Shown here: in pieces, positions 24,226 to 33,357 of the stretch
How positions within the stretch are numbered: the first letter of the stretch is position 1
How the letters are laid out: each line of letters opens with the position of its first letter
DNA from: Xiheicaenibacterium sp046351325
GTDB taxonomy: Bacteria; Myxococcota_A; Polyangia; Polyangiales; Polyangiaceae
Assembly (NCBI GenBank): GCA_046351325.1
Contig: JAXLYR010000005.1
Location: 806,001 to 870,000, forward strand
Length of the DNA: 64,000 nt
Direction of reading: 5' to 3'
Program-made: the position numbers and the translations under genes
The notes under the pieces: generated by a model
What the model saw: only the letters and a program-made list of their open reading frames with translations
Database searches by the model: none
What the model was told of the DNA's origin: nothing

Positions 24226-26970
24226 ATGTCACCGCTCTCGCTCGCGCGTTGGGCTCCGCTGTCGCTCGCAGCGTTCGCTGCTTGCATGCCCACGCCCCAG
24301 CCGACCACGGCGCCGATCGGGCGCTCCGAGACCGCACATCACCCCATTCGGCGCGAGCTCTCCGGCCCGCCCGGATTGCCGGCCGTAGTGCTCGTCTCGG
24401 CGAAGGTCGACCCGCCTGCCGCCGCGTACGCCTTCAACGACAAAGCTGGTCTCGGCGTCTTCACCGAGGACGGGCATGTCTGGTCGCGCATCCTCGATCC
24501 GAAAGATCTGGAGACCATCGGCGACCCCGTCGATCTCGGGGCGGCGGCGAACATCGGCGTCGCCTTCTCGCTGAAGGCGCTCGCGGATCACACGTTCCTC
24601 CTGCTCTTCGACGAGAGCGTCGATCAGAACCATGTCTTCAAGGTCCTGCACCTCGGCGCGGACGGGCGCGCGCTCGGCGCCCCGCTCTCCCTCCCGCCGA
24701 TCGCGGAGATCCTCCGCTACGCCGATCTCGCGACGTTCGGCGATCGCGCGATGTTCCTCTACGAGGCGCTCCACGACGGTCGCTCGACCGTGCACGTGAT
24801 CCCGATCGCGCAGGGCTTCACCTCGGCGGGCGCAGCGCGCGTGGCGCTCGCCGATCCCGTGAGCTGGTACGCGGCGCAGGGCGAACACGGGGTCGGCTTC
24901 GTCTCGATCGAGGCGGACCGCGCGACACTCGGCGCGACGCCCGCTTCGGGCGAGCTCGTCTCGGTCGTCGTCGCCGCGGACGGAACCGTTGGTGCTCCAA
25001 CGACTTTGGTCTCGGGTAACTCGGCGTCCGTCGACGTGCAGATCGCTGCGATTCGCGGTGGTTTCATCGTCGGGTGGACCGACACCAGCCTCGAGGACGG
25101 GGCCGCGCGCCTCGCGACGCTGCGCGAGGACGGCGCGATCGCGGCCGCCCCACGCAGGGTCGCTGCGCCCATCGGTCGCCAGGCGTTCGTCGCGCTCGCG
25201 TCTCAGCCGACGGGCTCCGGCGCCCGCGCGCTCGTCGCGTGGGAGAACGTCGGGCAGGCCGCTGGCACGTCGCGCGTCGTGCAGCTCGCGACGGTCGGCG
25301 TCGACGGCGCAATCTCGAAGGAGCGGACGCGCTTGCTGCTCGACGACACGTGGACGCCGGATCTCGTGGCCGACGGCGACGGCTTCGCCGCGCTCACGAT
25401 CGCGCCCGCGCACACGCGCGAGCAAGCGGCCGACAACGCGCCCCGCTGGCCGACCGTCGTCCGGCTCGGGGCGGATCTCTCGGTTCGCTGGGCCGAGCCG
25501 CTTCGCTTCGTCGGCGTGCGCTCGCCCGACGGCGTGCCCGATCTCGCGTGGTCGTTCACCTGCAACGGCGAGCTCGGGTGCTTCGCGCTCGCTTCCGACG
25601 AGGCCGCTCGACGCGTCGTTCACCTCGTCGGCACCACTCCGCGCGAGAGCACGTGGGCCGCGCCCGCGTGGCCCGCCGACGCCGAGCGACCCCCGCGCGT
25701 GACCGCGCTCCGGACCATCGTGGAGGGCCCGCGCTTCGCGGCCGCCGCCGTCGCGCCGATGGGTGACTCCGAGCTCTACGCGTGGGTCACCTACTTCCTC
25801 GAGGGCACGACCCCGACCGACAAACCGCCGAAGGGCGAGCCCCCGTACGCAGCGACGCTGGGCGCTCGCTTCGTCGGCAAAGACGGGCCTCTCGGCGACG
25901 CGGCGTTCCTCTCGCGCCGCGCGTCTTCGCTCGGCAGCGTGTCGATCGCGTCGGTCGCTTCGAAGAAGCCCGAGGCCGTGCTCGCGTGGATCGCGGAGGA
26001 CGCGAGCGGCCCGCAGGTCTACGTGACGAAGGTCGACGACACCGGCAAGAAGGTCGCGCAGAAGAAGCTCACGGTGGTCGGTCGCGACGGCGCGAAGAGC
26101 GACGACGGCGAGGCAAAACCCAAGAAATCGAAGAAGAGCAAGGACGCGCCCGCCGACGAGCCGAGCGCGCCGAGCGCGGGTCGCTTCGGGAGCTGGGCCG
26201 CGAGCGCGTCGATCGCGAACTCGCCTGCGCTCGACAGCAAGGCAGGCTCGACCGACGGCTACGTCGTCACGTGGGTCGACACGCGCGACGGCAACGGCGA
26301 GCTCTACGCCGCGCGCATCAACCGCGATCTGGAGAAGACCGTGGTCGACAAGCGCATCACCACGAGCAAGGGCGACGCCGCCGAGACCTCGATCGTCGTC
26401 CGCAACGGTGAGGCCTTCATCGCGTTCGCCGACGCGCGCGACGGCGCCGCGGCCGACATCTACTTCGCGCACCTCGACGCCTTCAGCCTTCGCGAGATCG
26501 ACGACGACGGTCGCGTCTACGCGTCGAACGCCAACTCGCGCGCGCCCCGCCTCACGCTCGTCGGTTCGAACAAACTCTTGCTCGCGTGGATCGAGGAGGG
26601 CGCCGAGCAGAAGGGCTCGACCTTGCGCATGGCCGAGGTCGACCCGATGGGTCGCCTCGTCGGCTCGCCGCAAATCGTCAATGCACCTGACGGAGGCTCG
26701 GTGACCGCGTTCGCGCTCACGTGTGGCGCGTCACTCGACACTTGTCGCGTCGCCCTCTCGTGGGCCACGCGCGCAGGTCTCGTCGAGCTCGGCGCCGCGG
26801 CGCTCGACGCGCACGGCGCCGTCACCGAGCTCGTGCGCCTCGGCTCGCTCACCTCGGGTCCGTACGCCGAGCCGCTCTTCGCGTTCGGTGGGCAGAACGG
26901 CTCGCTGCTCTATTTCGCCGAGGATCTCGGGGACGCGGGCCGCATCCGACAAGTCGAGCTCAGTTGGTGA
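24226..26970 (+). CDS. Large lipoprotein with propeller-like repeats
   Basis: 914 aa from the ATG at 24226, where a lipoprotein signal peptide begins (LSLAAFAAC); a long upstream extension of the frame was rejected. The mature protein contains many repeats of the type xLAWxxxDxxG..VYVxxVDxxGKxV, e.g. VLAWIAEDASGPQVYVTKVD, VTWVDTRDGNGELYAARI and IAFADARDGAAADIYFAHLD, suggesting one or two beta-propellers. A Lys/Asp-rich insert lies near residue 630. No enzyme motif was seen. Codon use changes here: 13 of 14 Tyr codons are TAC, unlike the genes to the left. Probably a surface protein of unknown role. Confidence 0.8.
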   Translation: MSPLSLARWAPLSLAAFAACMPTPQPTTAPIGRSETAHHPIRRELSGPPGLPAVVLVSAKVDPPAAAYAFNDKAGLGVFTEDGHVWSRILDPKDLETIGDPVDLGAAANIGVAFSLKALADHTFLLLFDESVDQNHVFKVLHLGADGRALGAPLSLPPIAEILRYADLATFGDRAMFLYEALHDGRSTVHVIPIAQGFTSAGAARVALADPVSWYAAQGEHGVGFVSIEADRATLGATPASGELVSVVVAADGTVGAPTTLVSGNSASVDVQIAAIRGGFIVGWTDTSLEDGAARLATLREDGAIAAAPRRVAAPIGRQAFVALASQPTGSGARALVAWENVGQAAGTSRVVQLATVGVDGAISKERTRLLLDDTWTPDLVADGDGFAALTIAPAHTREQAADNAPRWPTVVRLGADLSVRWAEPLRFVGVRSPDGVPDLAWSFTCNGELGCFALASDEAARRVVHLVGTTPRESTWAAPAWPADAERPPRVTALRTIVEGPRFAAAAVAPMGDSELYAWVTYFLEGTTPTDKPPKGEPPYAATLGARFVGKDGPLGDAAFLSRRASSLGSVSIASVASKKPEAVLAWIAEDASGPQVYVTKVDDTGKKVAQKKLTVVGRDGAKSDDGEAKPKKSKKSKDAPADEPSAPSAGRFGSWAASASIANSPALDSKAGSTDGYVVTWVDTRDGNGELYAARINRDLEKTVVDKRITTSKGDAAETSIVVRNGEAFIAFADARDGAAADIYFAHLDAFSLREIDDDGRVYASNANSRAPRLTLVGSNKLLLAWIEEGAEQKGSTLRMAEVDPMGRLVGSPQIVNAPDGGSVTAFALTCGASLDTCRVALSWATRAGLVELGAAALDAHGAVTELVRLGSLTSGPYAEPLFAFGGQNGSLLYFAEDLGDAGRIRQVELSW

Positions 26971-27056
26971 AACCCTCCGTGCAGGGTCCCACCGTCGGCG
27001 CTGCGTTACCACGCCAGTAGCCTTCTTTCGCGCCCCGCCCGTCGCTGGCCGTCCTC

Positions 27057-28424
27057 ATGTCGCTTCACTCCACCGACGCTCGCCTGCTCCGACGCCCTCG
27101 CGGGCCGCTCGTGGTGGCGGGCCTGCCCGCGCTGCTCGGGCTCGGCTTCGGGCTCGTCGGGCTCCTCACTGGCACGTTCGCGCTCGCGGTGCCCGGGTTC
27201 ATCCTCGCGCCGCTCTCGGTGCTCGCGATCGTCTTCGCCGTCGTCAACAACCGCAGCTCCGACATGGAGCCAGTGCCAGGCGCGCTCACCGCCGATCGGA
27301 ACGGGCTCTATCGCGACGGCGCGCTCGTCGTTCGACGTGACGCCATCGGCGCGGGGCTCGTGAGCGGCAGCGCCCCCGCCGACGTGCACCTCGTCGGGGC
27401 GCGAGGGCAGCGCGACGTCCACGTCCGCACCAAAGATGCCGACGAGGCGAACGCGCTCCTTGCTGCGCTCGAGCTCGACGCGGCCCACGCGACCGCGACC
27501 CTCGAGCTCGCGTCGCTCGCCATCACGTGGACCGTGCGCCAGCAGCTCACGCGCCTGGTCGCGCCGTTCTTTGTGAGCCTCGCGTTCCTCTTCGGCTCGA
27601 TCGTCACGGGCTCACCGCCGCTCGTCGCGCTCGCCGCCGCGTCCGTCTTCGCCTCGATGGCCGTCATCGTCTATTCGCAGACCGCGAAGACGCGGGTCGA
27701 CATCGGCAGCGACGGCGTCCTCGTGCGCTGGCTCAACGTCACGCGGTTCACGCCCTTCACCAGCGTGCGCGACGTCGGCACCTACAGCGCCGACAGCGGC
27801 GGCAAATTCTACGTCGGCGTGGAGCTCGTGCTCGAGTCGGGGGAGACCGAGCGCATCCCGTGCGGACAAGAAGGTTGGACCTCCAACGATCCGGCGCAGA
27901 TCGTGTCGCGTATCCGCGAGGCCCTCGAGCGACACCGCGCCGGCGAGCAGCCCGCGCCGAACACCGTGCTCGAGCGCGCCGGCCGAGATCACGGAGACTG
28001 GCTGCGCGCGCTGCGCGCCCTCGGCGCAGGCGCGAACCTCGATCCGCGCACGGCGCCCGTCGACGTGGCGAATCTCCTCGACGTCGCCGAGGACGCGACC
28101 GCCGCCCCGGAGACGCGCGCGGCCGCGGCCGTCGCGGCCGTCTCGAGCTCGGTGACGACGCTCGCGTCCGCGTGCGGCGTGCAGCCGAGACGACCGCGTC
28201 GCCGCGGCTGCGGGTGGCCCTTCAGCGCATCGCGAGCGACGCCGCGGACGACGAAGCGATCGCCGAGGCCATGTCCGAGCTCGAGGCCTACGACAGCGCG
28301 ACCGAGCACTGAGCCCACGCGCTGCCGAGACCGCGCTACGGGTAGATGTTCGAGGCCTGCACTTGGTACGTGGAGCACGTCGGTGCGTCCGCGAACGTGC
28401 GGTAGATGCGAACCGTCACGCTGA
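27057..28424 (+). CDS. Membrane protein with two helical hairpins and PH-like domains; C-terminus frameshifted
   Basis: The reading frame runs 455 aa, but the natural end is probably 28312. Two hydrophobic pairs (about 18-62 and 165-205) each precede a soluble beta-rich domain (e.g. VDIGSDGVLVRWLNVTRFTPF). Around 28140-28200 the frame loses its family-like character. The -1 frame then gives ARVRVRRAAETTASPRLRVAL and continues to a stop at 28310-28312 with an acidic helical end. The read-through tail is Arg/Pro/Ser-rich and overlaps the convergent gene by 89 nt. One missing base, by mutation or sequencing error, would explain this. Function unknown. Confidence 0.7.
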   Translation: MSLHSTDARLLRRPRGPLVVAGLPALLGLGFGLVGLLTGTFALAVPGFILAPLSVLAIVFAVVNNRSSDMEPVPGALTADRNGLYRDGALVVRRDAIGAGLVSGSAPADVHLVGARGQRDVHVRTKDADEANALLAALELDAAHATATLELASLAITWTVRQQLTRLVAPFFVSLAFLFGSIVTGSPPLVALAAASVFASMAVIVYSQTAKTRVDIGSDGVLVRWLNVTRFTPFTSVRDVGTYSADSGGKFYVGVELVLESGETERIPCGQEGWTSNDPAQIVSRIREALERHRAGEQPAPNTVLERAGRDHGDWLRALRALGAGANLDPRTAPVDVANLLDVAEDATAAPETRAAAAVAAVSSSVTTLASACGVQPRRPRRRGCGWPFSASRATPRTTKRSPRPCPSSRPTTARPSTEPTRCRDRATGRCSRPALGTWSTSVRPRTCGRCEPSR

Positions 28425-29988
28425 CCTGCCTCGGGGTGGAGTCGGAGCAGCAGCCAGGGCCGCCCGCGTAGCCGTTGTAGTTCTGCTCCCACGCGTCGAC
28501 CTGGATGCCGGTCTGGGTGTTCGACCCGCCACCGGGCGCGCAGCCAGCGACGTTGGCGCAGTCGACGAGCACATCCATCGAGTACTGCCCACCGGCCGCG
28601 CTGACGAGCTCGACCCGCGGGTGGAACGGAGTGCCGACGGCCCCCGCGGCGAAGGTGAAGGTCATGAAGTCCGAGCCGGTGGAGCTCTCGATCACGCCGG
28701 TGACCTGCGCGACGGCGCTCTGCGGGACGTTCACCGTCGACGCGTTCGTGCAGATGTTCGCCAGCTGATCGGTGCTGCACTCACAGCCGTTCGCCGGGCC
28801 CTTGTCGATGTCGGCGTGGCCCGACTGGCAGTTCGTCACCTGGCAATTCCCCGAGGCGCACGCCCACGTCTGCACGAACACCGCAGTCGGGTTCTGCGAC
28901 GTGCACGCCGGGGTCGGGTTCATCTCGTCCGTCTGCCCGTTGCAGTTGTCGTCGACCGAGTTGCAGAGCTCGGGCTGTGAGCCCGGCTGCACGGTCGGCT
29001 GACAAGAGGAGCTGCCCGTAAGGCACAACGTGGTGCCGGGAGCACATGCGCCTGGCAACCCCGTCGTGCAGGCCTGCCCGTTGAGGATGTTCGGGTCGTC
29101 GATCGTGGAGTTGCAGTCGTCGTCGATCGAGTTGCAGGTCTCGGCGATCATGCCGGGCGACGGGTGATCGCAGACGAGCTGGAAGGGCGGGGAGCTCGGA
29201 CAAGAGTACGTGCCGAACTGGCATAGGCCGCTGAAGCCCGGAGCGGTGCACGACATGCCCACCTGCGTGATGGCGTCGTCGATTTGGCCGTTGCAGTCGT
29301 CGTCGAGGCCGTTGCAGCTCTCCGAGAGCTGGCCGGGGAGGACCGACGCCATGCACGTGACGCCGAGGACTCCGCCGCAGACCGTCGTCCCCGTGCCGCA
29401 GACGCCGTCGAGACCGGTCAAGCACGCTTGACCAAGTCCGACGAGGTCTTCGTCGGTTTGGCCGTCGCAGTCGTCGTCGAGGCCGTTGCACGACTCGAGG
29501 ACCTGGTTCGGGGTCGTGGTCGGGTCACACACGATGCCGTTGACCCCGTCGCAGCGGGTCGTGCCCGCGCTGCAAATGCCGGGGAGCGCGGTGTTGCACG
29601 GCTGGCCGGCGCCGACGTTGCCGTTGTCTGCGGTGCCGTCGCAGTCGTTGTCCTTGCCGTCGCAGATCTCCTTGACCGGCATGCACATCGAGCCGCCTGC
29701 GCCGCCCGTGGTGTCGCCACCGACGCCGCCCTGGCCACCCGCGCCGCCGCCCCCGGATTGCTCGCCGCCGGCGCCGCCACCCCCGGATTGCTGACCGCCA
29801 ACGCCGCCGTTGCCACCCCCACCATTGCCGCCCGCAATGGTCCCGCCGTTGCCGCTGCCACCGACGGTGCTCCCACCCGCGTGCGAGCCACCCTCTGGAG
29901 TGTCGTCGCTGCAGGCCGTCGTCGTGAGCAGCGAGATCGCGCCCACCAGAACCAAACCACGAGGTCCGAAGAGTGTGCGCGTCAGCAT
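28336..29988 (-). CDS. MopE-like repeat lipoprotein
   Basis: 550 aa from the ATG at 29988. A signal peptide with lipobox (TTTAC) is followed by a very Gly-rich linker of about 80 residues. Then come five to six MopE-type metal-binding repeats of the form CNGLDDDCDGQTDE (also CDGKDNDCDGTAD, CNSIDDDCNSTIDD, CNSVDDNCNGQTDE). A C-terminal domain of about 150 residues has no recognised family. Related repeats in Methylococcus MopE accompany copper binding; here calcium or copper binding is only inferred. It is anchored at the surface and convergent with the frameshifted membrane-protein gene. Confidence 0.85.
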   Translation of the reverse strand: MLTRTLFGPRGLVLVGAISLLTTTACSDDTPEGGSHAGGSTVGGSGNGGTIAGGNGGGGNGGVGGQQSGGGGAGGEQSGGGGAGGQGGVGGDTTGGAGGSMCMPVKEICDGKDNDCDGTADNGNVGAGQPCNTALPGICSAGTTRCDGVNGIVCDPTTTPNQVLESCNGLDDDCDGQTDEDLVGLGQACLTGLDGVCGTGTTVCGGVLGVTCMASVLPGQLSESCNGLDDDCNGQIDDAITQVGMSCTAPGFSGLCQFGTYSCPSSPPFQLVCDHPSPGMIAETCNSIDDDCNSTIDDPNILNGQACTTGLPGACAPGTTLCLTGSSSCQPTVQPGSQPELCNSVDDNCNGQTDEMNPTPACTSQNPTAVFVQTWACASGNCQVTNCQSGHADIDKGPANGCECSTDQLANICTNASTVNVPQSAVAQVTGVIESSTGSDFMTFTFAAGAVGTPFHPRVELVSAAGGQYSMDVLVDCANVAGCAPGGGSNTQTGIQVDAWEQNYNGYAGGPGCCSDSTPRQVSVTVRIYRTFADAPTCSTYQVQASNIYP

Positions 29989-30038
29989 GATCCCAAGCAG
30001 AAGCCTAACGCGACGGGACTGCAAATACGATGGTGCCG

Positions 30039-31616
30039 TTACGGGCGGAGGACGACGACGGAGTCGGCTTTGGCGAGGGTGGTCGCGACGCGGCCGTCCA
30101 GGAAGCGCACGCTGACCTCGGCTTCGCAGGCCTCACCGAGACCGAAGTGGACGCGAGGGTCGCTCGACCCGAGGTATCCGCCGCCGATGAGGGCTTGCTC
30201 GGTGATCGCGCGGCCCGCGACGTTCACCGTGATTTTCGCCCCGGCCGCGCGGAGGCCGACGTCGACGAGGATGCTGTGGCCCGACGAGCCGACGTTCTCG
30301 AGCACGAGCGGCGCGGCGCCCGCCGTCGCGACGACGACGTCCACATCGAGATCGCCATCCAGATCACCGAACGCAGCGCCCCGATGGATCCCGAGGTGCG
30401 CGAGCGCGTCGTCCTGCGTGGGCTCGACGAAATGGAGGAGGCCGTCGTCGTTCCTGAAGAGCTGGTTCGGGCTGCCGACGAGCTCCTCGTCGAAGACATC
30501 GCCGCTGGTTTGGAAGACGTCGAGGTCGCCGTCTCCATCGAAATCCTCGAGGGCGACGGCCCAATTCACCCACGTGGTCGACTCGACGGGCAGAGCCTCG
30601 AAGCTGCAGGGCAGGTCGCGTGACGAGGAGCAGCGATAGAGGCGCGTGGGGCGCGCCTTGAAATCCGTCGTCACCATGTCGGTGACGCCGTCGCCGTCGA
30701 AGTCCCCGACGTCGACGCCCATCGTGTCGGTGCCGGCTGCGCTGTAGCCGCGATCGAAGCCGACGTCGGTGAACCGCCCCGAGCCGTCGTTGCGATAAAG
30801 CCGATCATCGAAGGCAACGCCCATGTCGTTGCCGACGTAGAGATCGAGATCGCCGTCGTCGTCCTCGTCGAAGAAGAGCGCCGCCAGGGTCGGATCAGCC
30901 GTGGTCAAACCGCGCGGCCCGGCCTCCTCGACGAAGGTGCCGTCGCCCTGGTTCACGTAGAGCAAGTTGCGCTCGGCGTCGCACGCGAGGGGCTGGAGGT
31001 AACAAGCGTCGGGGCAGGTCTCGAGCCCGACGAGACGACCCACGAAGAGGTCGAGGTCGCCGTCGCCGTCGATGTCGCCCGCGGTCGCCGACGTCGAGAA
31101 GCCCGCTTCGACCAGGTTCGCCGCAGCGCTCACGTCCGCGAAGCGACCGCCGTCGTTTCGATAGAGGGTGTTCGCGCCGCTCGCGTTGGTTACAAGCAAG
31201 TCAGCGTCATCGTCGCCGTCGTAGTCGAACGCCAAGCAACCGATCGCATCTCCCGGGCTGCCTACGCCTGCCTCACCGGTGATGTCGGTGAAGACCGCGC
31301 CGTCGTTGCGATAGAGCGCGCTCGAGTGACCTGCGCGATCGGGGAAGAACACGTCGAGATCGTCGTCGCCGTCCGCGTCGAACACGCAGGTGCCCGGACC
31401 GCCGACGGTGTCGGTGATGTGGCAAAAGTCGGTCGACATGTGATGCTGGAAGCCGACGCCGAGCTCGGCGGTGCGGTCGACGAACCAGCGCGTTTCGGGC
31501 GTGGGCGGCGCGTCACAAGTCGGCCCGGCCCCACCAACGGCGTCGTCCGAGCCGCACGCCAAGAACAAGCTCGACCCGAGCAGCACGACCCACGGCGAGC
31601 GAACAGACAACGCCAC
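30039..31616 (-). CDS. FG-GAP/VCBS repeat lipoprotein with ASPIC/UnbV domain
   Basis: 525 aa. The signal peptide ends in a lipobox (LFLAC). Repeated Ca-binding blade signatures occur throughout: DADGDDDLDVFFPD, DYDGDDDADLLVTN, DIDGDGDLDLFVGR, DEDDDGDLDLYVGN, DFDGDGVTDMVTTD, DFDGDGDLDVFQTS and DLDGDLDVDVVVAT, consistent with a seven-bladed integrin-like beta-propeller (CRTAC1/ASPIC type). The C-terminal UnbV-like domain is seen in GAKITVNVAGRAI and a later DPRVHFGLGEA. Predicted surface protein binding other macromolecules; exact role unknown. It lies 50 nt upstream of the MopE-like gene on the same strand, so co-expression is possible. Confidence 0.9.
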   Translation of the reverse strand: MALSVRSPWVVLLGSSLFLACGSDDAVGGAGPTCDAPPTPETRWFVDRTAELGVGFQHHMSTDFCHITDTVGGPGTCVFDADGDDDLDVFFPDRAGHSSALYRNDGAVFTDITGEAGVGSPGDAIGCLAFDYDGDDDADLLVTNASGANTLYRNDGGRFADVSAAANLVEAGFSTSATAGDIDGDGDLDLFVGRLVGLETCPDACYLQPLACDAERNLLYVNQGDGTFVEEAGPRGLTTADPTLAALFFDEDDDGDLDLYVGNDMGVAFDDRLYRNDGSGRFTDVGFDRGYSAAGTDTMGVDVGDFDGDGVTDMVTTDFKARPTRLYRCSSSRDLPCSFEALPVESTTWVNWAVALEDFDGDGDLDVFQTSGDVFDEELVGSPNQLFRNDDGLLHFVEPTQDDALAHLGIHRGAAFGDLDGDLDVDVVVATAGAAPLVLENVGSSGHSILVDVGLRAAGAKITVNVAGRAITEQALIGGGYLGSSDPRVHFGLGEACEAEVSVRFLDGRVATTLAKADSVVVLRP

Positions 31617-31660
31617 GAGACCCCCTTCGCTCCCTGAGGAAGCTGGGGAGCCGACCAGCG

Positions 31661-32434
31661 TCAGCCTAGTACGCCGCTGATCTCTTCGTGAAAAGAGCGA
31701 AACGCCGACTCCTCGGGCCAGCGCGGCGCCTTGTCGATGAGCTCGCGGGCCTTCTCGCGCATGCCGTGATCGATGGCCACGATCGCAGCGGCGTAGCGCA
31801 TCGCCCAGTGAACGAGCGGGCTCTTCTCGCTCGCGGCCTCGAGGCGCGCGACGTCTCCGACGTCGGAGCGATGTTCGAAGGCGCGGACCATCGCCGCGAC
31901 GGCCTGGCGCAGCGTGCTCACGCGATCCCGGATTTCATCGTTGTTGGGCATCGGGAGCGAGTTCAGCCGCTGCGCGAGCTCGCGCGCTTGTTCGGACTCA
32001 CCCTCGAAGGTGGAGAGGATGGTGTCGAGGAAGAGCCGATGCTCGAGGGCCGCGTCCCACGCGGGGCCGCGTGCTGCGGTCGCGAGCGCGCGACGAGCGT
32101 CCTCGACGCGGCCGTACGCGGCGAAGGCCGTCGCCGTCATCAACGGAGCCATCGTCTCGGCGTGGGGGATGGTGTCGAGGCTGTTCGACCAGTGCGCGAG
32201 GATCTCCTCGACGTCGCCGCGTCGAAGCATCCGCACGACCCGCGTCTTCTTCCACCAGCGCCAGCCCAGGTAGGCCGTGGCCGCCGCGAACATGACGAGG
32301 CCGATCCACGGGTGTCGGAAGCTCGAACGCACGAGGAGCGCGAACATCGCGGCCGAGCTGACGAAGAGCAACCCACGCACCCACCGCCCACGCGGACGGG
32401 GCCGGTCGTCATCGTCGTCGTCGTCGTCGTACAT
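31661..32434 (-). CDS. Membrane protein with TPR-like helical domain, unknown function
   Basis: 257 aa. The start MY is followed by eight aspartates encoded by a GTC/ATC run on the + strand (32405-32428), then Arg-rich sequence and two membrane segments (about 18-56). The remaining 195 residues are helical and Ala/Arg/Glu-rich with a tetratricopeptide-like look (AAYGRVEDARRALATAAR, ESEQARELAQRLNSL), but a TPR call needs a profile search. It lies directly downstream of the SRP RNA gene on the same strand, 91 nt away. Confidence 0.65.
   Translation of the reverse strand: MYDDDDDDDDRPRPRGRWVRGLLFVSSAAMFALLVRSSFRHPWIGLVMFAAATAYLGWRWWKKTRVVRMLRRGDVEEILAHWSNSLDTIPHAETMAPLMTATAFAAYGRVEDARRALATAARGPAWDAALEHRLFLDTILSTFEGESEQARELAQRLNSLPMPNNDEIRDRVSTLRQAVAAMVRAFEHRSDVGDVARLEAASEKSPLVHWAMRYAAAIVAIDHGMREKARELIDKAPRWPEESAFRSFHEEISGVLG
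32405..32428. repeat. Trinucleotide run encoding poly-Asp
   Basis: Eight Asp codons (seven GAC and one GAT on the coding strand) directly after MY in the gene at 31661-32434. Slippage here would change the run length without shifting the frame. Confidence 0.5.
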
Positions 32435-32525
32435 CGACTACCTGATCCGCCACCATGAGGCCGCGAGGGCTGACCTGCAATGCGCGATGCCGCTCTCGGA
32501 GTTGCGGACAGCACAAAAGCAAGAA

Positions 32526-32605
32526 GGGCCTGCCACACCCGCTTCTCGCTACCGTTGCTTCCTTCCGGATCTGGCGGGGTTCACGATGCGCTGTCGGCAG
32601 AGCCC
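32526..32605 (-). ncRNA. ffs: Signal recognition particle RNA, small bacterial (4.5S) type
   Basis: On the minus strand the apical loop and symmetric-loop elements of SRP RNA are intact: a GAACCCCGCCAGATCCGG segment followed by AAGGAAGCAACGG, the conserved GGAAGCA region. The ends GGGCTCTGCC (32605 side) and GGCAGGCCC (32526 side) pair to close the hairpin. The stated span is this paired core; the mature ends may lie several nt further out. The RNA binds Ffh for co-translational targeting. A promoter-like pair lies upstream at 32632-32660. Confidence 0.93.
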
Positions 32606-32631
32606 ACAGGGTTACTGCAACTGCGAGCCGG

Positions 32632-32660
32632 TTCGTACCACTCTGACTCGACCCTGTCGA
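32632..32660 (-). promoter_or_regulatory. Candidate sigma-70-type promoter for ffs
   Basis: Reading on the minus strand, TCGACA (32660-32655) and TACGAA (32637-32632) are separated by 17 nt, about 26 nt before the paired core of the SRP RNA. The -35 hexamer is inside the dyad CTCGAC-AGG-GTCGAG. The fit is reasonable, but the start site is not shown. Confidence 0.4.
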
Positions 32661-32712
32661 GGATGTTCGCAGGACGCTTGGCTCACGGTGCGAGCAGGGT
32701 AGTGTGGGGAGC

Positions 32713-33357
32713 ATGACGCTCGCGCTCGGCGTCCTCGTCTCGGGCTCGGGGACCAACCTCGGCTCGATCCTGCGCGCTGTCGCGGAGGGCCGGCTCGACG
32801 CCCGCGTGAAGTTGGTCGTGTCCAACCGACCGACCGCGGGCGGACTCGAGCGCGCTCGAGCGGCCGGTGTCCCCGTCGCGGTCGTCGAGTCGAGGAGCCA
32901 CGGCTCGCGCGAGGCCTTCGACGGCGCGTTGGTCGAGCGCCTGCGCGACGCCAGCGTCGAGTGGGTCGTGCTCGCGGGCTTCATGCGTGTCGTCACGCCG
33001 GTGCTGCTCGACGCCTTCCCCGATCGCGTGATCAACATCCACCCGGCCTTGTTGCCGGCGTTTCCCGGCGTCGACGCGCAGAAGCAAGCGCTCGAGCACG
33101 GCGTGAAGGTCACGGGCTGCACCGTGCACTTCGTCGATCGCGGGGTCGATACGGGGCCCATCATCGCGCAGCGGGCGGTCCCGGTCCTCGACGGGGACGA
33201 TCGCGAGAGCTTGGCCGCGCGCATCTTGGTCGCGGAGCACGAGCTCCTCGTCGCGACGCTCCACGCGATCGCCGAGCGCCGCGTCGTCTTGGAGCCTGCA
33301 TCGGGCGCGAGCTCCGGCGATCGCCGCAGGCGTGTCCGGCTCCTCGACTCGCGATGA
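32713..33357 (+). CDS. purN: Phosphoribosylglycinamide formyltransferase 1
   Basis: 214 aa from the ATG at 32713 with GGGGAG upstream; a GTG at 32704 is also in frame. PurN transfers the formyl group of 10-formyl-THF to GAR, the third step of purine synthesis. Family features are LALGVLVSGSGTNLGSIL at the start, VVLAGFMRVVTPVLLDAF, the signature INIHPALLPAFPG, and the catalytic Asp in HFVDRGVDTGPIIAQ. The catalytic Asn-His-Asp set is represented by INIHPAL and VDTGPI. The stop overlaps the next start by ATGA, coupling an FAD oxidoreductase to a purine enzyme. Confidence 0.95.
   Translation: MTLALGVLVSGSGTNLGSILRAVAEGRLDARVKLVVSNRPTAGGLERARAAGVPVAVVESRSHGSREAFDGALVERLRDASVEWVVLAGFMRVVTPVLLDAFPDRVINIHPALLPAFPGVDAQKQALEHGVKVTGCTVHFVDRGVDTGPIIAQRAVPVLDGDDRESLAARILVAEHELLVATLHAIAERRVVLEPASGASSGDRRRRVRLLDSR

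Noticed and set aside
24229..26673. An 814-codon open frame antisense to the large lipoprotein gene, with similar long frames at 387-1967 and 1964-2863
   Set aside because: These are products of high GC and codon bias on the real genes; their Arg/Glu/Asp-rich translations have no recognisable domain.
23557..26970. An extended start for the propeller-like lipoprotein
   Set aside because: The added part is antisense-like Arg-rich sequence; the signal peptide starts at 24226.
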